A stretch of DNA of 64,000 nt from Streptomyces lincolnensis (GTDB lineage Bacteria; Actinomycetota; Actinomycetes; Streptomycetales; Streptomycetaceae). The stretch spans positions 62,001-126,000 of the forward strand of contig NZ_JAIHON010000020.1 in the NCBI RefSeq assembly GCF_021173675.1, given 5' to 3'. This document shows, one piece after another, positions 39,650 through 48,330 of this stretch (positions are counted from its first letter, which is position 1; each line of letters starts with the position of its first letter). The translations under genes and the position numbers were made by a program. The notes under the pieces were generated by a model. It made no database searches. It was given only the letters and a program-made list of their open reading frames with translations, and was not told the DNA's origin.

Positions 39650-39676
39650 TAGGGTGGGGTGCTGGAGGTGGCTCTC

Positions 39677-41782
39677 GTGTCCGACGAGCAGAACGGGCTC
39701 TTCGCATCGGTCGATGCCCTGCTGGAACAGGCGGCGGCCCCCGATGCCCTGCCGGCCCCCGCCGAACGCAAACGGCTGCGCGAGGCCGCAGGCCTGAGCC
39801 AGGACCAGGTCGCGAAGGCGCTGGATGTGCGACGCGAGACGGTGACCGGCTGGGAGGCGGGCCGTACCGAGCCACGCCCTCCCGCGCGGGCCGCCTACAT
39901 CCGTCTCCTTGACGGCCTCGCTGACCGCTTCCCCGACCCTGCGGCGCCGTCCGGCTCGATGCCAGGACCTCCTGCGGGCCCGTCCGTCATCACGCAGCTG
40001 CAGGCGCCCGCACCGCCCGTCGCGCCCACAACAGGTCCCGCGACCCCGATGCGGCTACCCGTGACGGCACGTCGGCTGGCGCCCCAGAAGACGGTGGCCG
40101 CGCCCGCAGCTGACGCCCGCTTTGCTCACGGACCACTCGCCGTCGTGGACGGCGACGGCGCGGCCTACTGCGCGGACGGCCTGGTGCTCGACTACCCGCT
40201 GACCGACCTTCCGGCGCTCGTCGACTGGGCACTGGGCGAGGCGAAGCTGGGTGCCGCGCGCCTGCACCGCTCGGGCAAGGACGCCGACCCGCTGATCGTG
40301 CTGACCGCCTCCGCCGTCCAACGCCTGGGCCTGCCAGCCGAGTTGGAGGACCGGCGCGGCCTGCGCCTGCCCGACAACCACCCGGTACTCAAGCAACTCA
40401 CCAAAGCACAGTGGAAGTTGACGAAGCGAGGCTTCGGCCCATGGGCGAGGGTCTACCGCACGGCCGACGGCGCGCGCCGCCAGTGCGTGCAGTTCGCCGT
40501 CGTCCCCTGGGGTGCCCTCGACACCCGATCGTGGGGCACGGCCGACCAGCTGCCGCCGGCCGAACTCGCCCGCCTGCTGGGTACCTACGCCAGCCGCGTG
40601 CTCACCCCGTGCGGCTCCACCGCCGTCACCGGACTGGAACTGATGACCGCACTGCGCCCGCCCACCCGCGCGGTGAAGGACCCCGCCACCGGCAAGTGGG
40701 TGTCCGGCCCGATGCCCGGCTCACTGAGTGAACCGGTGGAGTGCGCCCCGCCCGAGGCCCCCGACGGGCATCCGGCCGTCGCCGCCCTGTATCCCCGCTT
40801 CCACCAGCGCACCCCCGACCAGGTGCTGGACGAAGAGGCCTACCAGTGGGCGAGGCCGCTGACCGACGAGGAATGCATGAAGCCCAACGTCGTCGGCATC
40901 GACGTCAACATGGCCTTCGCCGCGGCCGCCAACAGGCTGACCGTCGGCCTGTCCGCCCCCGTCCACGTCCACCGCCCGGTCTTCGACGCGAAACTGCCCG
41001 GCTCCTGGCTGGTCGACCTCTCCCACATCCGTCTCGACGAGCGACTGCCCAGCCCATTCACCCCGCACGGCGAGCCGCCCCAGGGCCCGGCCTGGTACGC
41101 GACCCCCACCGTCGCCTACGCCGTCGAACTCGGCTACCCGGTCACCCCTATCGAGGCCTACCTGCGCTACGAGCACGGCCCCTACCTGGACGCCTGGTAC
41201 ACCCGGCTGCGCGACGCCTACATCGCCACCATGGCCGATCTCGGCATCACCCCGGGCATGCCCGAGGAACAGTTCCTCGCCGCGATGGCCACCCACCAGC
41301 ACACCGATCCCGTCCTTGCCGCAGTGCTCAGCGCCATCAAGGCCACCGTCAAGGGCGGTATCGGCAAACTGCGCGAGCGGGCCCGCAGCGGCGGCTGGCG
41401 GCCGGGCGAGGCGTGGCCCGCCCTCGCCCGCCCGACCTGGCGCCCCGACATCCGCGCCGCCGTCATCGCCAGCGCCCGCACCAACATGCACCGCAAGATG
41501 CTCAAGCTCGCCCACCACGCCGGCCTGTATCCGGTCGCGATCCTCTCCGACTGCGCCGTCTACGCCTCCGACGGCCCCAGCCCGCTCGACTTCCTGCCCT
41601 ACCGGGACGGCAAGCCGCTGCCCGGAGGCTTCCGGCTCGGCGTCTCACCCGGGATGGTCAAACACGAGGGCACCCAGAGCGTGCTGTGGGCCGAGGGCCT
41701 GCTCGAGGAGCACGGCCCGGACGTGAACATCGCCCGGCACATCAAGACCGGCACCGTCTCCGGCCAGGACGAGGGGGAGTAG
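39677..41782 (+). CDS. tap: Telomere-associated protein Tap
   Basis: A 701-aa protein beginning SDEQNGLFASVDALLEQ, followed by an XRE-type HTH (LREAAGLSQDQVAKALDVRRETVTGWEAGR, about 35-70), a Pro/Ala-rich linker and a large C-terminal domain containing VVGIDVNMAFAAAANRLTV and YRDGKPLPGGFRLGVSP. Tap binds the 3' overhang at Streptomyces telomeres and recruits the terminal protein for end patching. GTG 39677 was chosen because CTGGAGG lies 9 nt upstream and because the sequence after it matches the typical Tap N-terminus. tpg follows after 6 nt. The presence of this pair indicates a linear replicon. Confidence 0.9.
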   Translation: MSDEQNGLFASVDALLEQAAAPDALPAPAERKRLREAAGLSQDQVAKALDVRRETVTGWEAGRTEPRPPARAAYIRLLDGLADRFPDPAAPSGSMPGPPAGPSVITQLQAPAPPVAPTTGPATPMRLPVTARRLAPQKTVAAPAADARFAHGPLAVVDGDGAAYCADGLVLDYPLTDLPALVDWALGEAKLGAARLHRSGKDADPLIVLTASAVQRLGLPAELEDRRGLRLPDNHPVLKQLTKAQWKLTKRGFGPWARVYRTADGARRQCVQFAVVPWGALDTRSWGTADQLPPAELARLLGTYASRVLTPCGSTAVTGLELMTALRPPTRAVKDPATGKWVSGPMPGSLSEPVECAPPEAPDGHPAVAALYPRFHQRTPDQVLDEEAYQWARPLTDEECMKPNVVGIDVNMAFAAAANRLTVGLSAPVHVHRPVFDAKLPGSWLVDLSHIRLDERLPSPFTPHGEPPQGPAWYATPTVAYAVELGYPVTPIEAYLRYEHGPYLDAWYTRLRDAYIATMADLGITPGMPEEQFLAAMATHQHTDPVLAAVLSAIKATVKGGIGKLRERARSGGWRPGEAWPALARPTWRPDIRAAVIASARTNMHRKMLKLAHHAGLYPVAILSDCAVYASDGPSPLDFLPYRDGKPLPGGFRLGVSPGMVKHEGTQSVLWAEGLLEEHGPDVNIARHIKTGTVSGQDEGE

Positions 41783-41788
41783 GCACCG

Positions 41789-42343
41789 ATGGGCATCCTC
41801 ACCGACAGCCTCGACAAGGCCGACGCCGCACACTTCACCCGCCCCCTGCCGAAGTCGGCCCAGAAGCAGATGCAATACCTGGTCAAGCAGACCAAGGGCA
41901 CCAAGGCCGCAGCAGACCTGCTCGGCGTCACCCAGCGCACCGTCGAGCGCTACCTCACCGGACAGCTCAAGCAGCCCCGCCGCGACCTCGCGGACCGGCT
42001 CGCCGACGAGGTCCGCAAGCGGTGGCAGCCCCGCGTGCGCGAGAGGGCAAAAAAACAGGCCGCCACGACCGGCGGCATCGTCATCGACACCCGGGCACGC
42101 TTCGGATTCACCGCAGCCCCAGGCACCACCGACGACCCGCGGCTGCGGCCCATCACCCAAGGCCTGCCCCCGGCCTACGCCGCACGGCTCTTCGACGCAC
42201 ATGCCGCCGGAGCCGCCGAGCAACAGCTCCAGGACATCGTGGCCGAAGGCCTCCAGGAGATCTACTTCAAGGACCGCGGACGGCGCGCGCACGGCCTGCT
42301 GGTCGACTTCACCGACATCGACTACCTCGACGTCGACTACTGA
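41789..42343 (+). CDS. tpg: Telomere terminal protein Tpg
   Basis: A 184-aa protein, exactly the usual Tpg length. It starts MGILTDSLDKADAAHFTRPLPKSAQKQM and carries an HTH-like stretch (KGTKAAADLLGVTQRTVERYLTGQLKQPRRDL), a basic segment and an acidic C-terminus (FTDIDYLDVDY). Tpg becomes covalently attached to the 5' telomere end and primes synthesis of the final DNA patch. It is co-transcribed with tap; a hairpin follows 2 nt after its stop. Confidence 0.93.
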   Translation: MGILTDSLDKADAAHFTRPLPKSAQKQMQYLVKQTKGTKAAADLLGVTQRTVERYLTGQLKQPRRDLADRLADEVRKRWQPRVRERAKKQAATTGGIVIDTRARFGFTAAPGTTDDPRLRPITQGLPPAYAARLFDAHAAGAAEQQLQDIVAEGLQEIYFKDRGRRAHGLLVDFTDIDYLDVDY

Positions 42344-42345
42344 CA

Positions 42346-42365
42346 GGGCGGTGTTCCTTCCGCCC
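42346..42365 (+). terminator. Hairpin terminator after tpg
   Basis: GGGCGG, an 8-nt loop (TGTTCCTT) and CCGCCC begin 2 nt after the tpg stop. There is no long T-run, as is common in Streptomyces. Confidence 0.5.
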
Positions 42366-42437
42366 GCCCCGGCATCTGCGCCTGAGTGGTCGACAACTGG
42401 GCGTGGCAGACGGCCGGGTACGTCCCCGCTGGCCGGC

Positions 42438-42629
42438 TCAGGGGAGTTCCTCCCCGTATCGGGCGAGCACCACGCGGAGCGCGTGGGCCCTGGCGTCGCC
42501 GCGACCCTGCAGGCGGTTTTTCCGGGGGCGCTTCCACCGGGTGAGCCTCTGCTCCTGCTCACTGCCGAAGGTCAGGCTCGGCCGTAGGCGGCCGGCGTCT
42601 GTGCGGAAGTCCGTGAGCTGCTGGAACAT
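42438..42629 (-). CDS. Small basic hypothetical protein
   Basis: A 63-aa protein (MFQQLTDFRTDAGRLRPSL..., ending RVVLARYGEELP) rich in Arg, starting at ATG 42629 directly after GGGGGAGGC, a strong ribosome site. It lies between tpg and the H1-like gene on the opposite strand to tpg. No family was recognised; a basic DNA-associated role would fit its neighbourhood. Confidence 0.5.
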   Translation of the reverse strand: MFQQLTDFRTDAGRLRPSLTFGSEQEQRLTRWKRPRKNRLQGRGDARAHALRVVLARYGEELP

Positions 42630-42777
42630 TGCCTCCCCCTGATCGCCTCGCTGGCTCAGTTGGGCGCCTGCGCACGGGTTCTCGCAGGTGAGCAGGGATG
42701 TTCTGAGCCGTTCTCGACGAGCCGAGTGGCAGAGAGCCTTGAAAAGTGTGCGTCACGCTGGAGGGCCTGGCACAGCT

Positions 42778-43428
42778 TCAGCTGTCGGTGCCTTCGGGCT
42801 TCTCCTCGGCCTGGGGCGCAACTGTCGGCTCCGGCGCGTCGGGCGCGGTGTAGAAGACGGAGGAGCCCTGCTTGGTGCGCTGAGCCTGGCTCTTGGCCAC
42901 GAGTCCTTCGAGGGTGACGCGTACGACCTTGGTCTTGATGCCGCGTTCGGGATGGGCCTGGTCGAGCGTGGCGGAGATTTCCGCGGCGGAGCGCGGTTCG
43001 CTCTGCTCGGTGAGGTGGCGGCGGATGAGTTCTACCAGGGTGGGCTGGGTTGTCTTGGCAGCAGGTGCGGTCTTGGCCGCGGGCTTCTTGGCGGCTGGCT
43101 TCCTGGCCGCCGGGCTTGCCTGCGCGGCGGTGGCCTTCCTCGCCCTCCGCCTGCCGCTCGGTTCGGCGCTGGGGTTCTGCCGGGGGGAGGGCACTGCGGT
43201 GCTCTCGGGCGTGACTGCCGACTCGGCTGGTGCTTTGCTGATGCCGAGCGCCTGCTGCATGTTCACCAGCACGGTGTGGTCCTGCTGCAGGGCGGTCAAC
43301 TGCTCTTGCAGGGCCGTGATTTCCGCACCGACGCGTTCCTGTTCCTTGAGATTGTGTTCGAGGTCGTCGGTCACCCGGGCGATGTACTGCGATGTCAGTT
43401 CGGTGGTGCTGGTCGTGCTCTCGGACAT
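42778..43428 (-). CDS. Histone-H1-like protein: coiled coil, basic AAKPAAKK tail, winged helix
   Basis: A 216-aa protein from ATG 43428. Residues ~10-65 form a coiled coil (RVTDDLEHNLKEQERVGAEI, then TALQEQLTALQQD). A low-complexity Ala/Lys/Pro segment follows (ARKPAAKKPAAKTAPAAK), like actinobacterial HupS or H1-type tails, and then a helical, winged-helix-like domain (LVELIRRHLTEQSEPRSAAEISATLDQA) ends the protein. It should dimerise and bind DNA without strong specificity. The location near tap-tpg suggests a nucleoid or replicon-end role. The rest of the 203 nt to the next gene holds only its promoter region. Confidence 0.7.
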   Translation of the reverse strand: MSESTTSTTELTSQYIARVTDDLEHNLKEQERVGAEITALQEQLTALQQDHTVLVNMQQALGISKAPAESAVTPESTAVPSPRQNPSAEPSGRRRARKATAAQASPAARKPAAKKPAAKTAPAAKTTQPTLVELIRRHLTEQSEPRSAAEISATLDQAHPERGIKTKVVRVTLEGLVAKSQAQRTKQGSSVFYTAPDAPEPTVAPQAEEKPEGTDS

Positions 43429-43631
43429 GGTGCTTGACCTTTCCTCGTGTGCGGCCGTGAGGGTGGCGTCTGTGGGCCGTTCCTGACCGGGCAGCGTTCC
43501 TGGCGGCCAGTGCCGACGGTGCCGCAGAACGGATGCCACCGCTGCAACAACGTGCCTTGACGTAGTGATGGTACGGACCGGCGGAGCCGGTTGTTCCCTC
43601 TCAGGCGACCTTTCTCGGCCCGAGGCCGGCC

Positions 43632-44696
43632 TCAAGGCAGTGGCGCCTGGCATCTGCGGGACGGTACTGCTGGGCGGGCTCGTGTACGGGGTTGGGGTAG
43701 TTGCCAGGACACCTCGTCGGTCTCCCGGTTGTGCTGCCAGGCCCCCAGCGTGCGGGTGGTCACCAGCCGGTCGAGAAGCTCTCCGGTCTGCTGCGGTGAG
43801 TGCCCGCACAGGCGGGCGAGAACGTCCATGTCGGCGCTGTGTGCGGCACCGGCGCACATGTGTGCGGCCAGTACCAGGGCGGTCAGCCGCAGGGCAGGCG
43901 GCGCGGCCGGCAGGGCCAACGGGGCAGGGCACAGCGCCCAGTGGGCTGCACGGCGGCGGGCGCAGCGACCCGGTGCCTGGTCCAGGACCGCGGCATCGAG
44001 CAGCCGCACCTGCATGAGCGGCGACCTCACATCCGGCGGCTCCAGCCAGCCGGCGTGGGCCAGTTCCTGCCACAACTCCCAGTGCCCGCGCAGGCGCATG
44101 CCGCGCAGCAGGCCCGCCGGCAGCCGCACGTGCCCGAGGGTGTCGGCGCGCAGGGCGCACTGCAGACCCAGCAGCCGGGCGGCGGGTGAGGTGAAACGGG
44201 GCAGCGCGGCGCCGAGGTAGGTGAGCATCTCCCGCACGCGCACCCGCTCGTCGAACTCCGTACCCAGTCCGGTGCGCGCAGCAGACCGTGGAGGAGCCGC
44301 TGGCTGCGGCCGGGGGGAGCTGAGCAGGGTGTCCGGCACCACGGCGGTATGGCTGGTCGCCGCCGCACAGGCCGCGCAGGTGTCGGCCAGCCGCCAGGTG
44401 CGGCCGCCACGGTCGCCGGTGAGGGCGAGCAGCACCGGCCCGGCGCACCCGCGGCGGCGCGGATGCCACGCGCAGCCCTGCGCCCGGCACTGACAGCTGC
44501 GCAGATATGCCGGCAACACGTCGGCACGGGCGTGGCAGGCCAGATGTGCCAGGGCGACGGATCGTGCGGAGGACGCCTGAAGGGGAGAGGTGTGGGCGGT
44601 GCAGGAGGGGCAGACAAGCAGGGGGCCGCCCGCTTGCGGACGCAGTTCCACTGTCCAGATGCGCCGCACTGCGGCATGCGCGCCACCGAGCCTCAT
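43632..44696 (-). CDS. Cys/His-rich hypothetical protein (cassette copy B)
   Basis: A 354-aa paralog of the protein at 1831-2841, with matching CPSC, CQCRAQGC-WHPRRRGCAGP and GGRTWRLADTCAACAAA motifs and the same C-terminal organisation ending in a WQHNRETDEVSWQLP segment. The zinc-ligand pattern is intact. ATG 44696 aligns with the copy-A start. It diverges from the XRE gene across paired GTGCAG palindromes. The function is unknown; conservation of the entire divergent unit in two loci suggests it is kept as a module of the replicon-end region. Confidence 0.75.
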   Translation of the reverse strand: MRLGGAHAAVRRIWTVELRPQAGGPLLVCPSCTAHTSPLQASSARSVALAHLACHARADVLPAYLRSCQCRAQGCAWHPRRRGCAGPVLLALTGDRGGRTWRLADTCAACAAATSHTAVVPDTLLSSPRPQPAAPPRSAARTGLGTEFDERVRVREMLTYLGAALPRFTSPAARLLGLQCALRADTLGHVRLPAGLLRGMRLRGHWELWQELAHAGWLEPPDVRSPLMQVRLLDAAVLDQAPGRCARRRAAHWALCPAPLALPAAPPALRLTALVLAAHMCAGAAHSADMDVLARLCGHSPQQTGELLDRLVTTRTLGAWQHNRETDEVSWQLPQPRTRARPAVPSRRCQAPLP

Positions 44697-44770
44697 GGGC
44701 TGTCGTCCTCCCGTCTGTCCGCGTCATGGCGGGGCTCACCGTGGCAGGCCCCCGAGACGCACGCACCGTA

Positions 44771-44835
44771 GTGCAGATTCCCGCACCTCGGATTTCGCCC
44801 TTCTCTCACCCTGGCGAAAGTGCAGAAACCCGCAC
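44771..44835. promoter_or_regulatory. Paired GTGCAG palindromes (operator candidate, copy B)
   Basis: GTGCAGATTCCCGCAC (44771-44786) and GTGCAGAAACCCGCAC (44820-44835) repeat the copy-A pair, here 49 nt apart instead of 58. A CTGCAC half-site follows at about 44860. The motif survives while the sequence between the two sites has diverged, which argues for function. Confidence 0.58.
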
Positions 44836-44870
44836 TGACGGGGCAGGGGTCTGCACCGTCGGATGGTCAG

Positions 44871-45134
44871 GTGACGATCTTGCCGCCCGACCCCGACCTC
44901 ACCGCACTGCGCGTCGTGCTCGCGCGCCTGCGGGCCGAACGCGGCTGGACCTTCGACCAACTCGCCGACCGCAGCGGTCTGGCCCGGCGCACCCTCATCG
45001 ACCTCGAACACGGCCACACCACCGGCAGTGTCACCACGTGGCACACCCTCGCCCACACCTTCGACGTGCCCATCGAGCACTTCCTGGGCGCCCTGTGCGA
45101 CGACCACACTCCGCCCGGCACGGCCGGTTCCTGA
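44871..45134 (+). CDS. XRE-family HTH regulator (cassette copy B)
   Basis: An 87-aa close paralog of the protein at 3034-3297: LRAERGWTFDQLADRSGL, ARRTLIDLEHGH, WHTLAHTFDVPIEHFLG. GTG 44871 has GGATGG upstream; a start at 44820 would add 17 residues but would fall in the second palindrome. It probably binds the palindromes between itself and the divergent Cys-rich gene. DUF6083, 158-aa and SF1 helicase genes follow downstream in the same direction after a 170-nt gap. Confidence 0.77.
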   Translation: MTILPPDPDLTALRVVLARLRAERGWTFDQLADRSGLARRTLIDLEHGHTTGSVTTWHTLAHTFDVPIEHFLGALCDDHTPPGTAGS

Positions 45135-45304
45135 ATCCTCGCTCCGTCCCGGCGTGCACCAGTCACGAATCACCCGATCGGGCAATCAGGCGTAGAACAA
45201 CCATTCGCGACAGCGTTCATGCGTGCGAGCTCGTTGGGCTGGCCGGGGGACATACTTCCCGACACGTTGCTCACGCCTGCGCGTCCCCTGGCACGGTCCC
45301 TGCC

Positions 45305-46168
45305 ATGTGCCTCACGCCCACCCCTGCCGGCCGCCACTGGGACGGCAGCCCCAGCGTCACCCGACACTCCCGCCCCCTGCGGGTGACCGCCACCAGCCCC
45401 AGCCGCCTGCTGCGCGCCGGCCAGCACAGCCGTTGCCGCCGCTGCGGCAACCGCATCGACCTCTACCCGCGCACCGACCAGCGGCCCATCGCCCTGCACC
45501 CCGCCGAACTGACCGCCGCCCAGGTCCCCGAATCGTGCCGCTGGCACCTGAGCGGCGGCATCGCCCACCCGCACGGCGACGGCAGCGCCTGGTGCCGCAT
45601 CCCGCACGCCGTGCTCTGCCCGCGCCGCACGCCCACCTGCCGGCCCCACCCCTGCCTCGAGACGGTCCGCCGCCAACTCGCCGTCCGCACCCGCCGTCTG
45701 ATCGACACCGGCGCCTTCACCCCCGCCCTGCGCACCAGCGGCAGCGCACCCGGTGCCGACACCGACGCACCGGACCACCCCATCGTGCAGATGCTGCTGT
45801 GCCGTTACCTTGCCGAGTGTCCCGTCGAGCGCCTGCGCTGCGTGGCTCAGACCCGCCACCGCCACCGCTGCACGAATCCGGTCCTTGCCCCCACCGGCCC
45901 TGCCGGGACCTGGAGACTGCTGCCCACCGACCCCCAGCGAGGCCAACTCGCCCTGCCCAACCCTCTGATGGCCGTCTACGACCTAGGCCACCTCCCCTGC
46001 GGCGAGCAACTGCGCTGGCGCACCCAACACTGCCCCGCACATGCCGCCACCCGCGGCGTCGCCGACCTCGCCCTGACCGGATGGCAGCCCTTCGACCCCC
46101 TCCTGCACGCGGCGCACATCCACACCTGCCTGCCCCACCCCCCGGCCCGCCGGCACGGCAGGAGGTGA
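45305..46168 (+). CDS. DUF6083-domain protein (intact copy)
   Basis: A 287-aa protein of a Streptomyces family of unknown function. The N-terminal third has HWDGSP, RPLRVTATSPSRLLRAGQ, the zinc-ribbon-like CRRCGNRIDLYPRTD and IALHPAEL. Further Cys/His pairs follow (CRWHLSGGIAHPHGD, CRIPHAVLCPRRTPTC and MLLCRYLAECPVERLRC). Several structural metal sites are likely. ATG 45305 matches the start of the truncated copy at 3467. It precedes the 158-aa protein by 2 nt and so begins an operon with that gene and the SF1 helicase. Confidence 0.8.
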   Translation: MCLTPTPAGRHWDGSPSVTRHSRPLRVTATSPSRLLRAGQHSRCRRCGNRIDLYPRTDQRPIALHPAELTAAQVPESCRWHLSGGIAHPHGDGSAWCRIPHAVLCPRRTPTCRPHPCLETVRRQLAVRTRRLIDTGAFTPALRTSGSAPGADTDAPDHPIVQMLLCRYLAECPVERLRCVAQTRHRHRCTNPVLAPTGPAGTWRLLPTDPQRGQLALPNPLMAVYDLGHLPCGEQLRWRTQHCPAHAATRGVADLALTGWQPFDPLLHAAHIHTCLPHPPARRHGRR

Positions 46169-46170
46169 CG

Positions 46171-46647
46171 ATGCCGCATCACGCCCTGGAAATCGTGCTC
46201 ACCCGGCCCCTGTCCCTGGCGGCCCTGCTCCGCGCCGCCCGCGTGCTGCCGCTCGCCGCCAACCACGACGCCACCCGTCTGATGGCCCTCGTACCTGCCA
46301 AGACCCCCCACCGGGCGGCCCGCCGACTGCGCCACCGGCTCGGCGCCCGCCTGCCGATCGACGTGATCACCACGCATTACCCGGACGCAGACCACAAAGT
46401 GCTGCTCAATGTCGCATTCCCACCCGCCACGCACGCTGTCCTCGAGGCCGCTGCCCGCCGCACCCAGCAGACCCCGGAGCGCTTCGTGGAACTGGCCCTG
46501 CACCGGGCCCTGGCGGAGCACGCCGACCAGGAGACCGACCGCCTCGACCGGGCGGTACGCGAGCTGCTGGCCCACAGCACCCCCGCCTACCTGCTGGCTT
46601 CAGTGGGGCACGTACTCACCCGGCTCCCCGAGAGGCCCACCCCATGA
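46171..46647 (+). CDS. Hypothetical 158-aa protein, helicase operon
   Basis: The start ATG 46171 follows a near-perfect GGAGGTGACG site. The protein begins with a beta-rich half (ALEIVLTRPLSLAALLRAARVL..DATRLMALVPA, then IDVITTHYPDADHKVLLNVAFP) and ends with helices (FVELALHRALAEHADQETDRLDRAVRELL). No family was recognised. It overlaps the helicase start by 4 nt (ATGA), so it is probably a partner of the helicase. Confidence 0.7.
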   Translation: MPHHALEIVLTRPLSLAALLRAARVLPLAANHDATRLMALVPAKTPHRAARRLRHRLGARLPIDVITTHYPDADHKVLLNVAFPPATHAVLEAAARRTQQTPERFVELALHRALAEHADQETDRLDRAVRELLAHSTPAYLLASVGHVLTRLPERPTP

Positions 46648-48197
46648 ACCCGACCGACGAACAGACGGCAGCCGCCGACGCCTTCCGCGCCGGCGACCAC
46701 ATCGCCCTGCAGGCCGGTGCCGGCACCGGGAAGACCACCACCCTCACCTTCCTGGCCCGCACAACCGACCACCGCGGCTGCTACATCGCCTACAACCGGG
46801 CCATCGCCCAGGACGCGCGCGCCCGCTTCCCGACCACCGTGCAGTGCAAGACCGCCCACGCCCTGGCCTACGCAGCCGTCGGCCACCGCTACACCCGCCG
46901 CCTGAACGCCCCCCGCCGCCCGGCCTGGCAGACCGGCCAAGCCCTCGGCATCACCAAAGCCCTCCGCATCGGCGACCGCGAGATCACCCAAAAAGCCCTC
47001 TCCAACGCCACCCTGCGCACCGTCACCCGCTTCTGCCACACCCCCGACGAAGCCATCACCCCCCACCACGTGCCCCATCTGCGCGGCCTGGAAGAACCCG
47101 ACCTCCACGCACAACTCGCCGCCCACATCGTGCCGTTCGCCCGCAAAGCATGGGCCGACCTGCAGCACCCCGACGACGGCGCCGTCCGCTTCGACCACGA
47201 CCACTACCTAAAGATCTGGGCCCTCACCCAGCCCCGCATCGACGCCGGCTTCCTGCTACTCGACGAGGCCCAGGACACCAACCCCGTCGTCGAACAGATC
47301 TTCCTCGCCCAGCGCGAACACGCCCAGCTCGTCATGGTCGGCGACTCCGCCCAGGCCATCTACCAGTGGCGCGGAGCCAAAGACATCATGACCAGCTTCG
47401 ACGGCACCCAACTGGCCCTGTCCCAGTCCTTCCGCTTCGGCCCCGACCTCGCCCACGAGGCCAACCGCTGGCTGCACCTGGCCGACGCCCCGATCCGGCT
47501 CACCGGCGCCCCCACCATTCCCACCGAACTCGGCCCCGTAACCCAGCCCGACGCCGTGCTGTGCCGCACCAACGTCGGTGCCATGGCCCAGGTCATGACT
47601 CTCATGGCCGCCGGATACCGGGTTGCCCTCGCTGGGGGAGGCGACAGCCTGCAAGCCCTGGCCTTCGCCGCCCGCGACCTGAAAGAAGGCCGCCGCACTC
47701 ACCACCCCGAATTGATCCTCTTTCCCTGCTGGGGCGACCTGCAGGACTACGCCGCGCACGACCCAGCCGGACGCGACCTGCAGCCCCTGGGCAACCTCGT
47801 CGACACCCACGGCACCGACGCCATCCTCACCGCCGTCGCCCACCTCGCCCCCGAACCGCACGCCCAGGTCACCGTTTCCACCGCCCACAAAGCTAAAGGG
47901 CGCGAATGGCCGTGTGTGCTGATCGCCGACGACTTCGCCCGCCCCCAGGACGACCCCACCGACGATCACACGGGCATCCCGGCACCGCCCGACCCCGTCG
48001 ATGACGCCGAAGCCCGCCTGGCCTACGTCGCCGTCACCCGCACCCGCCAGCGCCTGGACCTCGGCGGCCTGTCCTGGATCCATGACCATCCGGACGGACA
48101 TCACGACTCTTCAGGAACGCCACAGACTTGCCGCCCGCAAGGGGCCGGGCATTGCGCTCGGCCGGGCGGTAGTCGGACCTCTCATGAGCGTCTCTAA
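46644..48197 (+). CDS. UvrD-like SF1 helicase
   Basis: A 517-aa SF1 helicase: LQAGAGTGKTTTLTFLAR (Walker A), YIAYNRAIAQDAR (Ia), FLLLDEAQDTN (Walker B), VGDSAQAIYQWRGA (III), LSQSFRFG (IV), VSTAHKAKGREWPCVLIADDF (V) and RLAYVAVTRTRQRL (VI). The last ~40 residues are Gly/His/Pro-rich and look unrelated to the family, possibly a frameshifted tail. It is distinct from gajB and ends the DUF6083-158aa-helicase operon. Near tap-tpg a role in processing replication ends or recombination is plausible. Confidence 0.82.
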   Translation: MNPTDEQTAAADAFRAGDHIALQAGAGTGKTTTLTFLARTTDHRGCYIAYNRAIAQDARARFPTTVQCKTAHALAYAAVGHRYTRRLNAPRRPAWQTGQALGITKALRIGDREITQKALSNATLRTVTRFCHTPDEAITPHHVPHLRGLEEPDLHAQLAAHIVPFARKAWADLQHPDDGAVRFDHDHYLKIWALTQPRIDAGFLLLDEAQDTNPVVEQIFLAQREHAQLVMVGDSAQAIYQWRGAKDIMTSFDGTQLALSQSFRFGPDLAHEANRWLHLADAPIRLTGAPTIPTELGPVTQPDAVLCRTNVGAMAQVMTLMAAGYRVALAGGGDSLQALAFAARDLKEGRRTHHPELILFPCWGDLQDYAAHDPAGRDLQPLGNLVDTHGTDAILTAVAHLAPEPHAQVTVSTAHKAKGREWPCVLIADDFARPQDDPTDDHTGIPAPPDPVDDAEARLAYVAVTRTRQRLDLGGLSWIHDHPDGHHDSSGTPQTCRPQGAGHCARPGGSRTSHERL

Positions 48198-48198
48198 C

Positions 48199-48215
48199 GG
48201 TGCCTCTCGGGCACC
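48199..48215 (+). terminator. Short hairpin after the SF1 helicase gene
   Basis: GGTGCC-TCTCG-GGCACC begins 1 nt after the helicase stop. The stem is 6 bp without a T-run, so it is a weak terminator candidate. Confidence 0.35.
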
Positions 48216-48330
48216 CGGTGGCACCACCCCAGGTCATCCGTTCGACAGGGGGGACCAGCCATGCCGGGCCCGGAGGCCGGCGGTCCCGTTGCAGGACCGC
48301 GGAAAGCATAACGGGGGGCCGGTCGGGCGA

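Noticed and set aside
39600..39660. Short repeats considered as a CRISPR array
   Set aside because: The units are 11-12 bp and contiguous, without spacers; no cas genes are present.
42778..44766. A 662-codon minus-strand frame spanning two genes
   Set aside because: Only the last 216 codons, from ATG 43428, are protein-like. The upstream part runs out of frame through the Cys-rich paralog.
48107..48197. Possible domain in the last 40 residues of the SF1 helicase
   Set aside because: The tail is Gly/His/Pro-rich and looks like read-through after a frameshift rather than a domain.
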